In this document: in pieces, positions 1 to 8,877 of the stretch
Position numbering within the stretch: position 1 is the first letter of the stretch
Layout: the number at the start of each line of letters is the position of its first letter
Assembly: GCF_020880815.1 (NCBI RefSeq)
Contig: NZ_JAJITD010000004.1
Coordinates: 372,001-436,000 of the forward strand
Direction of reading: 5' to 3'
Length of the DNA stretch: 64,000 nucleotides
Source of the DNA: Paraburkholderia sejongensis
Lineage (GTDB): Bacteria > Pseudomonadota > Gammaproteobacteria > Burkholderiales > Burkholderiaceae
Translations under genes and position numbers: made by a program
Notes under the pieces: generated by a model
What the model saw: the letters and a program-made list of their open reading frames with translations, nothing else
Told to the model about the DNA's origin: nothing
The model's database searches: none

Positions 1-1
1 C

Positions 2-1009
2 AACGATCAGGTCTACGAACTGGAGATTGCGTTTAGCGAACTGCAACGCCAGCTCGATCTGCTTGGCGGCCGCGATAGCGCAACGCTGCCGCCGTGGCTG
101 ATCGACCGCGCGCTGCGCAATATCCTGATCGACGTGACCGGCAACACGCACCGCGCCGAGTTCTGCATCGACAAACTGTATTCGCCCGATGGCCCGACCG
201 GCCGCCTCGGCCTGCTCGAATTGCGCGGCTTCGAAATGCCGCCGCACGCGCGCATGAGCCTCGTGCAGCAACTGCTGCTGCGCGCGCTGGTCGCGCGTTT
301 CTGGCGCACGCCGTACACGCAGCGGCTCACGCGCTGGGGCACCGAGCTGCACGACCGCTTCCTGCTCGGCACCTTCGTCAAGATGGATTTCGACGATGTG
401 CTCAGCGACCTGCACGAAGCCGGTTTCGCGTTCGACGCCGCGTGGTTCGCGCCGCACTTCGAATTCCGCTTCCCGCTGGTCGGCGAGCTGACGCTGAGCG
501 GTGTCGAACTGACGATTCGCAACGCGCTCGAACCGTGGCACGTGATGGGCGAGGAGGGCGCGAGCGGCGGCACGGTGCGCTATGTCGATTCGTCGGTCGA
601 GCGGCTGGAGGTGCGCGCGCTCGGGCTGAACGCCAACCGTCACGTGCTCGCGGTAAACGGCCTGCCGCTGCCGTTGCAGCCGACCGGGCGCGTCAGCGAG
701 TACGTGGCCGGCGTGCGCTTTCGCGCGTGGTCGCAGGCCGCCGCGCTGCATCCGACGATTCGCGTGCACGCGCCGCTCACGTTCGATCTGCTCGACAGCT
801 GGAGCGGCCGTTCGCTCGGCGGATGCCAGTATCATGTCGCTCATCCGGGCGGGCGCAATTACCAGACTTTTCCGGTCAACGCCTACGAGGCGGAAAGCCG
901 GCGGCGCGCGCGCTATTTCGCGTCGGGCCATACGCCGGGGCCGCTCGCGGTCGGCACGCCGCAGCGCAGTCTCGAGTTTCCATTCACGCTCGATCTGCGC
1001 CGCAGTTGA
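2..1009 (+). CDS. Transglutaminase/DUF2126 family protein, C-terminal part (5' end outside window)
   Basis: An open frame runs in from the window edge and stops at TGA 1007-1009, giving the last 335 residues of a longer protein. The visible part resembles the DUF2126 region of the roughly 1100-residue bacterial proteins that carry a transglutaminase-like domain at the N-terminus. I recognise the stretch around [19 protein letters not shown] and the following [17 protein letters not shown]. The catalytic part is not in the window. It is followed 29 bp downstream by the ATP-grasp/alpha-E fusion and then a transglutaminase, the usual company of this family. The biochemical product of these clusters is unknown, so family membership is firm but function is not. 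Confidence 0.85.
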   Translation, partial: NDQVYELEIAFSELQRQLDLLGGRDSATLPPWLIDRALRNILIDVTGNTHRAEFCIDKLYSPDGPTGRLGLLELRGFEMPPHARMSLVQQLLLRALVARFWRTPYTQRLTRWGTELHDRFLLGTFVKMDFDDVLSDLHEAGFAFDAAWFAPHFEFRFPLVGELTLSGVELTIRNALEPWHVMGEEGASGGTVRYVDSSVERLEVRALGLNANRHVLAVNGLPLPLQPTGRVSEYVAGVRFRAWSQAAALHPTIRVHAPLTFDLLDSWSGRSLGGCQYHVAHPGGRNYQTFPVNAYEAESRRRARYFASGHTPGPLAVGTPQRSLEFPFTLDLRRS

Positions 1010-1038
1010 AAACAATGAAGCACTGACACCACACGACC

Positions 1039-3723
1039 TTGGCTTTTCAATCGACTTTGCCGTTCGAAGCGTCCGCGCAGCAGACGGACGCTTCGTCCCT
1101 GCTGCGTTTGCTGCCGGCGCATGACGGCCATTGGGACGAATTGCGCGACGCGGCCGGCGCGCTGCGCGAACCATGGCGGCAGTTCTTCGCGCTGCTCGGC
1201 GAGGACGGCATTGCGCGGCTGGCCGAGCATCGCGCGTCGATCGCGCAGCAGGTGCGCGACAACGACATCAGCTACAACGTCTACGCGGACAACGGCAAGT
1301 CGCGGCCGTGGGCGCTCGATCTGCTGCCGTTTCTGCTCGGCGAGGCCGAGTGGGCGCAACTGGAGCGCGGGATCACGCAGCGCGCGCGACTGCTGAACGC
1401 GATCGTCGCCGATATCTACGGGCCGCAGACGCTGCTGGAACAAGGCCAACTGCCGCCCGCGCTGGTGTTCGGCCATCCCGGCTATCAGCGCTCGGTGAAG
1501 GGCTTCACGCCGCCGGGCGGACAGTACCTGCAGGTCGTCACGCTCGATCTCGCGCGCACGTCGGACGGCGACTGGAGCGTGCTCGCGCAGCGCACCGAAG
1601 CGCCGTCGGGCCTCGGCTATGCGCTCGAAAACCGGCTGATCGTGTCGTCGCTATTCGCCGAGCCGTTCCGCTCGCTGCGCGTGCGCCGTCTCGCGCCGAT
1701 TTACTCGCAACTGATCGCGACGCTGGTGCAGTCCGCCCAGGCGACGCTGCGCGACGACGAGCGCGCGCCAGGTTCGGCCGAAGCGTCGCCGCATATCGCG
1801 CTGCTCACGCCGGGGCCGTTCAACGAAACCTATTTCGAGCACACCTTTCTCGCGCGTTATCTCGGCGTCACGCTGGTCGAGGGCAAGGACCTGACCGTGC
1901 GCGGCGACCGCCTCTATCTGAAGACGCTGGCCGGCCTCGAACGCGTGCACGTGGTGCTGCGCCGTCTGGACGACGCGTTCTGCGACCCGGTCGAATTGCG
2001 CGCCGATTCGACGATCGGCGTGCCCGGCCTGCTGCAGGTGATGCGCGCGGGCAACGTGATCGTGTCGAACGTGCCGGGGTCGGGCTTTATCGAATCGCCG
2101 GCGTTGCATGGGTTCATGCCGGGGATCGCCGATGCGCTGCTCGGCGAAACACTGCTGCTGCCCGGTGTGCCGACATGGTGGTGCGGTGAACAGGCGGCGC
2201 GCGAGCAGGCGTTCGCGCAACTCGACTCCGCGTTCATCGTGCCGACGTGGCCGCAAACCGGAGCCGATGCGCCGCCCGGCATCGAGCAGGGCAGCCAGCC
2301 GCTCACCGCGTGGCGCGAGCGGATCGAAGCATCGCCCGATGCGTTCACGATCCAGCAGGAGCAGCGCTTTTCGTGCACGCCGCGCTACGAGGGCGGCACG
2401 ATCGGCGGCCGGCCGGCGGTGCTGCGCGTGTATGCGATCGCCGATGTCAACGGCGGCTGGCACGTGATGCCGGGCGGCTTCACGCGCGTGGCCGCCGAAC
2501 GGCAAGCCACGGTGTCGATGCAGCACGGCGGCAGCAGCGTCGATACATGGGTGCTGTCGAGCCAGCCGAGTTCGACCTTCACGCTGCTGCCGTCGCCGCT
2601 GCAACCGGCCGACCTGACGCGCAAACATCGCACGGTGTCGAGCCGCGCGGCGGAGAACCTGTTCTGGGCCGGACGTTACGGCGAGCGCGCGGAGAACAAC
2701 GTGCGCCTGCTGCGGCTGATTCTCGGCTCGCTCGAAGGCAACGACGCCGATGCGATGTTCCCGGCGCTGGTCGAACTGGCGACGTGGTGCGGACTGGTGC
2801 AGCCGGGCGATCTGGCGGCGGCGCCGGCGTCCGACGCCGCGCCCTCGTCGCGCAGCTTCGAGCGTGCGCTGGTCGCGAACCTCGCCGAAGGGCCGGGTAG
2901 CGTCAGCATCGGCCAGAATCTGCGCTGCCAGGCGCGCACGAACGGCGAGGTGCGCGGGCGTCTGTCGAACGATCACTGGCGCGTGATTCTCGCGGCGCGC
3001 AACGACTTCCAGGATGCGTTGCAGGCGTTGCTGCCGGCCGCGGGTCCGGGTTCGGTTAAAGGCACTGCGGGTACTGCGAGTATCGCGGCTACCGCCGGCG
3101 CGGCGGGCAGCAGCAGCGTGTTCGAGCGCTACGACCGCGTGACGCTGTCGAACGCGTTGGAGCATCTGTCGGTGCAGCTGTCGGCGATCAGCGGCGCGCA
3201 GGGCGACCGGATGACCCGCGACGAAGCGTGGCGCCTGTTGTTCGTCGGCCGCCATATCGAGCGCGTCGCGACGATGGCCGCGTTCATGCGCGGGGTCGCC
3301 GCGAACGGTCAGCTGGCGACGCCGGCCGGCTTCGATCTGCTGCTGCAACTGTTCGACAGCACGCTCACGTATCGCTCGCTGTATCCGGGGCGTTTCGAAG
3401 TGCCGGCGCTGCTCGATCTGCTGGTGATCGAGCCGCACAACCCGCGCGGGATTTACGGCGTGTACGAGCGCCTGCGCAGCAAGCTCGACGAGATTGCCGC
3501 GGTGGCGAGCGGCGCGCGGCATCGGCCGTTCGCGGAATTACTGCCGCCGGTCGAACTGTTGCCGTCGCTCGAAACGCTGTGCACGCTCGACGCCGATGGT
3601 CGCTACGGCAAACTGATCGCGCTGTGCGACCAGATCGGCGGCTTCGCGAACGCGGCCGCGCAGGAAATCAGCGCGCGCTATTTCAGTCACGCGACCACGG
3701 TCGCCTCGCAGGTGTGGGTATGA
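1039..3723 (+). CDS. Circularly permuted ATP-grasp / alpha-E fusion protein
   Basis: This 894-residue protein joins a circularly permuted ATP-grasp domain (about residues 60-510) to an alpha-E (DUF403) domain (about 533-885). The ATP-grasp part shares YFEHTFLA and LVEGKDL with the stand-alone protein at 32672-34081. The alpha-E part opens with SSRAAENLFWAGRYGERAEN, matching the start of the separate alpha-E protein at 34169. The chosen start is TTG; there is no nearby in-frame ATG. The stop overlaps the next start by 4 bp (ATGA). ATP-grasp enzymes form amide bonds with acyl-phosphate intermediates, so a peptide-ligase role is inferred from the family. The glycine-rich loop of the stand-alone paralogue (VVKEVHGAGGYGM) has no visible counterpart here, so catalytic activity is uncertain. 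Confidence 0.85.
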   Translation: MAFQSTLPFEASAQQTDASSLLRLLPAHDGHWDELRDAAGALREPWRQFFALLGEDGIARLAEHRASIAQQVRDNDISYNVYADNGKSRPWALDLLPFLLGEAEWAQLERGITQRARLLNAIVADIYGPQTLLEQGQLPPALVFGHPGYQRSVKGFTPPGGQYLQVVTLDLARTSDGDWSVLAQRTEAPSGLGYALENRLIVSSLFAEPFRSLRVRRLAPIYSQLIATLVQSAQATLRDDERAPGSAEASPHIALLTPGPFNETYFEHTFLARYLGVTLVEGKDLTVRGDRLYLKTLAGLERVHVVLRRLDDAFCDPVELRADSTIGVPGLLQVMRAGNVIVSNVPGSGFIESPALHGFMPGIADALLGETLLLPGVPTWWCGEQAAREQAFAQLDSAFIVPTWPQTGADAPPGIEQGSQPLTAWRERIEASPDAFTIQQEQRFSCTPRYEGGTIGGRPAVLRVYAIADVNGGWHVMPGGFTRVAAERQATVSMQHGGSSVDTWVLSSQPSSTFTLLPSPLQPADLTRKHRTVSSRAAENLFWAGRYGERAENNVRLLRLILGSLEGNDADAMFPALVELATWCGLVQPGDLAAAPASDAAPSSRSFERALVANLAEGPGSVSIGQNLRCQARTNGEVRGRLSNDHWRVILAARNDFQDALQALLPAAGPGSVKGTAGTASIAATAGAAGSSSVFERYDRVTLSNALEHLSVQLSAISGAQGDRMTRDEAWRLLFVGRHIERVATMAAFMRGVAANGQLATPAGFDLLLQLFDSTLTYRSLYPGRFEVPALLDLLVIEPHNPRGIYGVYERLRSKLDEIAAVASGARHRPFAELLPPVELLPSLETLCTLDADGRYGKLIALCDQIGGFANAAAQEISARYFSHATTVASQVWV

Positions 3724-4610
3724 AGCACGCGCCGACGGTGCTGTCCGTTTCGCATCGGACCACTTACCATTATTCGACCTATGTCGAGACCGCCCAGCAT
3801 CTGGCGACGATCCGGCCGCTCGCGTGTCCGTGGCAGCGGGTGGTCTCGCGCAGCGAGCGGATCGAGCCGGAGCCGTCGTATCTGCACAGCCGCATCGATG
3901 CGTTCGGCAACGACGTGCTGTACTTCGCGCTCGATACGCCGCACGAACGCCTGCAACTCGTGAGCGAAACGACGGTGGAGTTGACGCCGCGCTGGAACGA
4001 ACTGGACCCCGACGCGACGCCTGGCTGGGAAACAGTCGCCGACGCGCTGCGGTTTCGGGTGGGCGGCGAGTTTCAGGCCGAAACGCAGTTCTGCTTCGCG
4101 TCGCCGAATATCGCGCTGCGCCCGGCACTGCGCGACTACGCGTTGCCGAGCTTCACGCCGGGCCGGCCGCTGGTCGCCGGCGCGATCGATCTGATGCATA
4201 GGATTCACGAAGACTTCGCGTACAAGCCGTCGGCGACGCTGTTCGATACGCCGGCCGAGCGCGCGTTCGAACTGAAAAGCGGCGTGTGCCAGGATTTCGC
4301 GCAGGTGATGATCGGCTGCCTGCGCTCGCTCGGTTTGCCCGCGCGCTATGTGAGCGGTTATCTGCGCAACGATCCGCCGCCGGGGCAGCCACGGCTGATC
4401 GGCGCGGATGCGTCGCATGCGTGGGTGTCGGTGCATTGTCCGGGCAGCGGCTGGATCGACCTCGATCCGACCAACGACGTGCTCGCCGACCTCGATCATG
4501 TGACGCTCGCGATCGGGCGCGACTACAGCGATGTGTCGTTGCTGCGCGGGACGATACTCGGCGGCGGCGCGCACCGGATGGAAGTGGGGGTGACGGTGCT
4601 GGCGTTGTGA
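3720..4610 (+). CDS. Transglutaminase-like cysteine peptidase family protein
   Basis: This 296-residue protein has the bacterial transglutaminase N-terminal region (about residues 8-90) and a papain-like core. The catalytic triad is visible: Cys190 in SGVCQDF, His233 in DASHAWV and Asp249 in WIDLDPTND. There is no signal peptide, so it should be cytoplasmic. The ATG overlaps the stop of the ATP-grasp/alpha-E fusion by 4 bp, so the two are translationally coupled. Members of this family usually act as peptidases or amidases rather than cross-linking enzymes. Here it probably processes or transfers the product of the linked ATP-grasp protein, which is inference from gene order. A paralogue lies at 35132-35932. 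Confidence 0.88.
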   Translation: MKHAPTVLSVSHRTTYHYSTYVETAQHLATIRPLACPWQRVVSRSERIEPEPSYLHSRIDAFGNDVLYFALDTPHERLQLVSETTVELTPRWNELDPDATPGWETVADALRFRVGGEFQAETQFCFASPNIALRPALRDYALPSFTPGRPLVAGAIDLMHRIHEDFAYKPSATLFDTPAERAFELKSGVCQDFAQVMIGCLRSLGLPARYVSGYLRNDPPPGQPRLIGADASHAWVSVHCPGSGWIDLDPTNDVLADLDHVTLAIGRDYSDVSLLRGTILGGGAHRMEVGVTVLAL

Positions 4611-4719
4611 GGGCTTGGCGTGACGACGCGGCGGCCGTGCTGTAAGCGACGTGCGTATCGAAGCCGCGCGTTCTTCGGCCATAATGGCTGCCAGTCACGT
4701 TGCCGGAGTTCACACCCTC

Positions 4720-4977
4720 ATGAAGTCCCTTTGCTTCGCAGCAGCACTCGTCGTCCTCGTTACCGGCTGTACCTCGACCTCGTCGCCGGCGAGCGATCAG
4801 CTCGCTCGCCCGCCTTCGGTCGATACGGATACCTACATGCTGCATGCGCCGGACGGCGCGAAGCCCGCCTCCGCCGAGAGAGCGCAACGGCTGACCGTCG
4901 GTACCAGCTATTCGGACACGCAACTGATCCTGCCTTGGTTTCTCAACGACATCATCAACTTCGTCAACTATCGCTAG
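4720..4977 (+). CDS. Small predicted lipoprotein, function unknown
   Basis: This 85-residue protein starts MKSLCFAAALVVLVTGC, a short positively charged N-terminus, hydrophobic core and lipobox ending at Cys17. It would therefore be cleaved by signal peptidase II and lipidated. The mature part is polar and Ser/Thr-rich near the lipid anchor, with no domain I recognise. An in-frame upstream extension to 4651 exists, but only the start at 4720 places the signal sequence at the N-terminus. It stands alone, 109 bp after the transglutaminase gene. Confidence 0.65.
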   Translation: MKSLCFAAALVVLVTGCTSTSSPASDQLARPPSVDTDTYMLHAPDGAKPASAERAQRLTVGTSYSDTQLILPWFLNDIINFVNYR

Positions 4978-5179
4978 CGTTATTCCAGAACATCTCGGGC
5001 CGTTCAATACGCGACAACAACTGCGTTACGTTCGTAGCGATGGCCCCACCGCACGCTTGTCCATGATTCGCGGAACTGCACCGCGGGCTGCTTCGCCCAG
5101 ATGCCATTGGCCGGATCGCGTTTGCATGGACGAGTGATTGGCTCGAGCGCTGTTGCCCCCAGATCGCCGCTTGCCTTCG

Positions 5180-6328
5180 CTAGGCTCCGGGGTGCAAGAC
5201 CACCTTGGTCCAGCCTTGCTCGCGCACGTCGAAGTGTTGATAGGCGTCAGGCGCGTCGGCGAGTTTCAACTCATGCGAAACGATGAACGATGGTTTCGCG
5301 CGGCCGGCGTCGATGAGATCGCGCAGCTGCCGGTTGTACGCCTTGACGTTGCATTGCCCGGTGGCGATGCGCTGGCCTTTGAACCAGCACTTGCCCCAAT
5401 CGAAGGCAATCTTTCCCTTCTTCGCCAGTTCATCCTGCGCGCCCGGGTCCTCCGGAACGAACACCCCGACGACTCCGATCCCGCCGGTGAACTTCACCGA
5501 CGACACCAGATTGTTCATCGTCAAATTGGGGTTCTCATGGCGATGCGGAGCCGGATCGTGGCACTGGTAGCCGACGCATTCGCAACCCACGTCCGCGCCG
5601 AGCCCGTGCGTGAGGTCCATCACCCGTTGTACCGGATCCTCCTTCGAGTAGTCGATCGCGATGGCGCCGATCGACTCGGCAAGCTTGAGCCGGTCGGGAT
5701 GGCAGTCCACCACCATCACGCTGCGGGCTCCCTTGATCATGGCCGAGTGCGCGGCCATCAGACCCACCGGTCCCGAGCCATAAATCACCACGGCATCGCC
5801 GGGCCGCATGCCGGCCAGTTCGGTTGCGTGCCAACCGGTGGGGAAGATGTCCGCGCACATCACGTAGTCGGTCTGCTTCTCCTGCGCGTCCGGCGGCAGC
5901 TTCAAAGCCATGAAGTCCGCCCAGGGTACCCGCAGATATTCGGCCTGTCCGCCCGCCCACGGGCCCATGTCGGCAAACCCGAAAGCGCCGCCCGCGATGC
6001 CCGGCTGGTTCGCGCTCAGGCAAAACGCGGTGAGGCCGCGCTCGCAGTTGACGCAGTGGCCACAACTTATGTTGAACGGCAGGCACACCCAGTCTCCGGG
6101 TTTGAGCCGCTCCACCGCCGGTCCTACTTCCTGAACCACGCCCAGATTCTCGTGACCGAAGATGCGGCCTTGCTCGAAGTCCGTTCGTCCCTCGTACATG
6201 TGCAGATCGGACCCGCAGATGTTGGTACTGGTGATCCTGACGATGGCGTCGGTTGGGCGCTCGATCCTCGGATCGGGTACGTCTTCTACGGCGACCTGGC
6301 GTGGGCCACGATATACAACCGCTTTCAT
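5180..6328 (-). CDS. fdhA: Zinc-dependent alcohol dehydrogenase, glutathione-independent formaldehyde dehydrogenase type
   Basis: This 382-residue medium-chain dehydrogenase carries catalytic-zinc ligands Cys38 (NICGSD) and His59-Glu60 (GHEN), structural-zinc cysteines 89, 92, 95 and 103 (SCGHCVNCERGLTAFC), and a Rossmann motif GSGPVGLMAA near residue 185. The long insert after the Rossmann fold fits the glutathione-independent formaldehyde dehydrogenase group, which oxidises formaldehyde to formate with NAD. ATG 6328 is chosen because AGGAG lies at the right distance upstream; an extension to 6367 lacks this. It is a lone gene facing an AraC-regulated region. Substrate could be another short aldehyde or alcohol. 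Confidence 0.85.
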   Translation of the reverse strand: MKAVVYRGPRQVAVEDVPDPRIERPTDAIVRITSTNICGSDLHMYEGRTDFEQGRIFGHENLGVVQEVGPAVERLKPGDWVCLPFNISCGHCVNCERGLTAFCLSANQPGIAGGAFGFADMGPWAGGQAEYLRVPWADFMALKLPPDAQEKQTDYVMCADIFPTGWHATELAGMRPGDAVVIYGSGPVGLMAAHSAMIKGARSVMVVDCHPDRLKLAESIGAIAIDYSKEDPVQRVMDLTHGLGADVGCECVGYQCHDPAPHRHENPNLTMNNLVSSVKFTGGIGVVGVFVPEDPGAQDELAKKGKIAFDWGKCWFKGQRIATGQCNVKAYNRQLRDLIDAGRAKPSFIVSHELKLADAPDAYQHFDVREQGWTKVVLHPGA

Positions 6329-6897
6329 ATCTTTCTCCTGTGAAGGCGACTGAAGCCTGAGCCGCACGAACAGTCCGGCGGCTCATGACGTCGACAAACC
6401 CACAGGCAAACCTGTGGGACGGTTGGTCTCTGGTTGGCGATGCGTATCCCGATCGTGTAGCATGCTCCTTCCGTACTCCGGCCGGTCAGCTTGCAACCGC
6501 GTCGGCTATGAGCGGTTAGAAGCTGGGAGTCCATAGCTATCCTGATTATTGGTTTCGTGTTCCGGACTCGACTATGGCCATGAGTGCCCACGTTCACAGC
6601 TATCCGCGTGCCCGCGCCGGCAACGTATATGTAATGGAGCACCAGGGCGGCGCAGGCACTGGCCGCGGACCATGTGGCGCAGAGGCGGGCAGCGGTTGAT
6701 GTCGTTTTATCTGCGGTTCTCGAGAAGTCCGCTGAAGGAGTTGGCAAAGCATCGGGCTGGCCCGATGGATTTCTTTGCCGGTGCGCTGCAGATATTGCAC
6801 AGGGCCTTGACGGGAAATGGTTTCCTCAAGGCCGCGTGCTTGCGCCAGTCGTCACGTCCGTTTCTGTATTTCTTCGTAGACTCGAACCGCGCTCGAT
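6329..6897. other. Non-coding stretch between fdhA and the AraC regulator
   Basis: This is 569 bp without a gene I can support. It holds the leader of fdhA, a perfect hairpin at 6399-6418 and, beyond that, short open frames of atypical composition on both strands with no recognisable protein. GC content is visibly lower than in the flanking genes, which may mean a decayed gene, but I could not identify a parent family. Confidence 0.5.
6399..6418. promoter_or_regulatory. Perfect inverted repeat in the fdhA leader
   Basis: CCCACAGG and CCTGTGGG are separated by CAAA, giving an 8-bp perfect stem with a 4-base loop, 71 bp upstream of the fdhA start. No run of T follows on either strand, so an operator or leader hairpin is more likely than a terminator. 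Confidence 0.35.
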
Positions 6898-7869
6898 TCA
6901 GTGCGACGAGACATAAGCCGTATCGGCAAATACTGCCGGGATCGCAAAGCTCTCCCGCATACGCTTAGCCTCCGCGGCCGGCGTCAAGCCGAACAGACGC
7001 CTGAACTCCCTGCTGAATTGCGACGGGCTCGCGTAACCCACCGCATGTCCGGCCGCCTCCGCGGTCAGTTCCTTGCGTACCATTAACAGACGAGCCTGAT
7101 GAAGGCGCGTCGACTTCACGTATTGCATTGGCGACACCTGCGTAATTGCCTTGAAGTGACTGTGGAAGCTCGGAATACTCATGCCCGCTTCGTCGGCCAG
7201 TCGCCTGACGTCGAGGGGCTCGGCATAGCTCGTATGGATCAGGCGCAGTGAGCGGCCTATCTGGCCGAACTGTCCGCGCATCGCCAACGCTTCGCGCAGC
7301 GAGCCTCCCTGCGCGCCGGTGAGCACCCGGAAATACAGTTCACGCAGCAGCCCGGCGCCCAACACAGCAGCTTCGAGCGGCCGATGCATCGCTTCGAGAA
7401 AGCGCAGCACGGACGTTTGCATCGCGTCGTCCATCGGCGTCGACATCATGCTGCGAGGCGTCGCTGTGCGCTTTCCCGGACCCGCGAGATCGATCCGCTC
7501 CGCAAGCTCGGCGGCCAATGCGAAATCGAGATGCAGATATAGCGCGAGCAGTGGGCGCTCTTCGGTGGCGTCGGTCTCCATGCTGAACGGCACCGGCACG
7601 GACACAGCGAGGTAGTGAAACTCGTCATACAGGTAGAGTTGGTCGCCGAAATAACCACGCTTGCGGCCCTGGCAGACGATCACGATACCGGGGTCGTACA
7701 GCACGGGCGTGCGCGATAGCGCTCTGTTCGACCGCAGGATGCGGACGCTGGGCAGTGCCGTCAGGTTGTAGCCCTCGTCGGGTGCTAACGCGCGTAGCAG
7801 CGCAACCATGCGTTTCTGGCTTTGCGAGGACAGAGCCGGAGGCTGGCTCGACACGCGTGTATCGCTCAT
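6898..7869 (-). CDS. AraC-family transcriptional regulator (AraC_N type)
   Basis: This 323-residue protein has the AraC_N ligand-sensing region (about residues 30-180, with PVLYDPGIVIVCQGRKRGY and FHYLAVSVPVPF) and a C-terminal double helix-turn-helix including EAGMSIPSFHSHFKAITQVSP and GHAVGYASPSQFSREFRRLFG. ATG 7869 is preferred to a TTG four codons earlier. It is divergent from the short-chain dehydrogenase gene at 7964 with 94 bp between the starts, the common arrangement in which this regulator type controls a neighbouring oxidoreductase gene. That target is inference. Confidence 0.88.
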   Translation of the reverse strand: MSDTRVSSQPPALSSQSQKRMVALLRALAPDEGYNLTALPSVRILRSNRALSRTPVLYDPGIVIVCQGRKRGYFGDQLYLYDEFHYLAVSVPVPFSMETDATEERPLLALYLHLDFALAAELAERIDLAGPGKRTATPRSMMSTPMDDAMQTSVLRFLEAMHRPLEAAVLGAGLLRELYFRVLTGAQGGSLREALAMRGQFGQIGRSLRLIHTSYAEPLDVRRLADEAGMSIPSFHSHFKAITQVSPMQYVKSTRLHQARLLMVRKELTAEAAGHAVGYASPSQFSREFRRLFGLTPAAEAKRMRESFAIPAVFADTAYVSSH

Positions 7870-7963
7870 AGTTTTGTGCAAGAAAAATAGCGAAATCCGC
7901 GTTAATTTACCGCGTTCGTCAGATTAGCATGCACTCTTCAATCGACATTCGGGAGAAGCTTCA

Positions 7964-8797
7964 ATGGCATCCAGCAAAACTTTGCTCATCACCGGCGTCA
8001 GCAGCGGCTTCGGCCGCGCGCTCGCACAGGAAGCGCTGGCGGTGGGTCACAAGGTGGTCGGTACAGTGAGAAGTGGCGAGGCGAAGCGTGAATTCGAGTC
8101 CCTGTCAGCGAATGCCGCTCGCGCAGTCGTGCTCGACGTAACCGACTTCGACGCGATCGACGCCGTCGTGGCGAAAATCGAGGCCGACGCCGGACCACTC
8201 GATGTGCTGGTCAACAACGCGGGCTACGGCCACGAGGGCATCATGGAGGAATCGCCGCTCGCGGCGATGCGCCGGCAGTTCGATGTGAATGTATTCGGCG
8301 CGGTCGCGATGATGAAGGCCGTTCTGCCATTCATGCGCGAGCGCCGGCGCGGCCACATTCTGAATATCACATCGATGGGCGGTTACATCACGATGCCTGG
8401 AATCGCTTACTACTGCGGGAGCAAGTTTGCGTTGGAGGGCATCTCCGAGGCGCTCGGCAAAGAGGTCAAACCCTTCGGTATTGCGGTGACGGCTGTCGCG
8501 CCCGGCTCGTTTCGCACTGACTGGGCAGGTCGGTCGATGACGCGGACCCCTCGCTCGATTGCGGATTACGACACTATTTTCAATCCCATCCGCCAGGCCC
8601 GCGAAGAAAAAAGCGGCAAGCAATTGGGCGATCCCACGAAAGCGGCACGCGCAATGCTCGCCGCGATTGCGGCGGATCACCCGCCCTCGCACCTGTTGCT
8701 AGGCAGCGACGCACTCGGGCTCGTTCGAGACAAGTTAGCGGCATTGAACGAGGAAATCAGTGCGTGGGAGGCGATCACCGTTTCGACGGACGGCTGA
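7964..8797 (+). CDS. Short-chain dehydrogenase/reductase (SDR)
   Basis: This 277-residue classical SDR shows the cofactor motif TGVSSGFG (residues 10-17), NNAG at 84-87 and the catalytic Ser137-Tyr150-Lys154 set in the YxxxK arrangement. The sequence after GIAVTAVAPGSFRTDW is typical of the SDR group that includes retinol-dehydrogenase-like and ketoreductase-like enzymes; substrate cannot be read from sequence. GGGAGAA sits 7 bases before the ATG. It is divergent from the AraC regulator at 6898-7869 and is probably its target. Confidence 0.85.
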   Translation: MASSKTLLITGVSSGFGRALAQEALAVGHKVVGTVRSGEAKREFESLSANAARAVVLDVTDFDAIDAVVAKIEADAGPLDVLVNNAGYGHEGIMEESPLAAMRRQFDVNVFGAVAMMKAVLPFMRERRRGHILNITSMGGYITMPGIAYYCGSKFALEGISEALGKEVKPFGIAVTAVAPGSFRTDWAGRSMTRTPRSIADYDTIFNPIRQAREEKSGKQLGDPTKAARAMLAAIAADHPPSHLLLGSDALGLVRDKLAALNEEISAWEAITVSTDG

Positions 8798-8818
8798 AAA
8801 CCATCGGCAGGTCGATCG

Positions 8819-8846
8819 CGCTGTGCGCGAACCGCTGCGCACAGCG
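8819..8846. other. Perfect hairpin between convergent SDR genes
   Basis: CGCTGTGCGC pairs with GCGCACAGCG across an 8-base loop, between the convergent genes ending at 8797 and 8878. No T-run follows on either side. It may help end transcription of both genes, but it lacks the mark of an intrinsic terminator. Confidence 0.35.
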
Positions 8847-8877
8847 TCGCCCGGCTCGGACCCGGGCTACTCCAACG

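Noticed and set aside
1651..3522. 623-codon minus-strand frame inside the ATP-grasp/alpha-E gene
   Set aside because: Arg/Gln/Ala-rich shadow of a high-GC gene that shows clear domains on the plus strand.
6549..6968. 139-codon plus-strand frame between fdhA and the AraC gene
   Set aside because: No recognisable protein, no ribosome site, and its end is antisense to the AraC gene.
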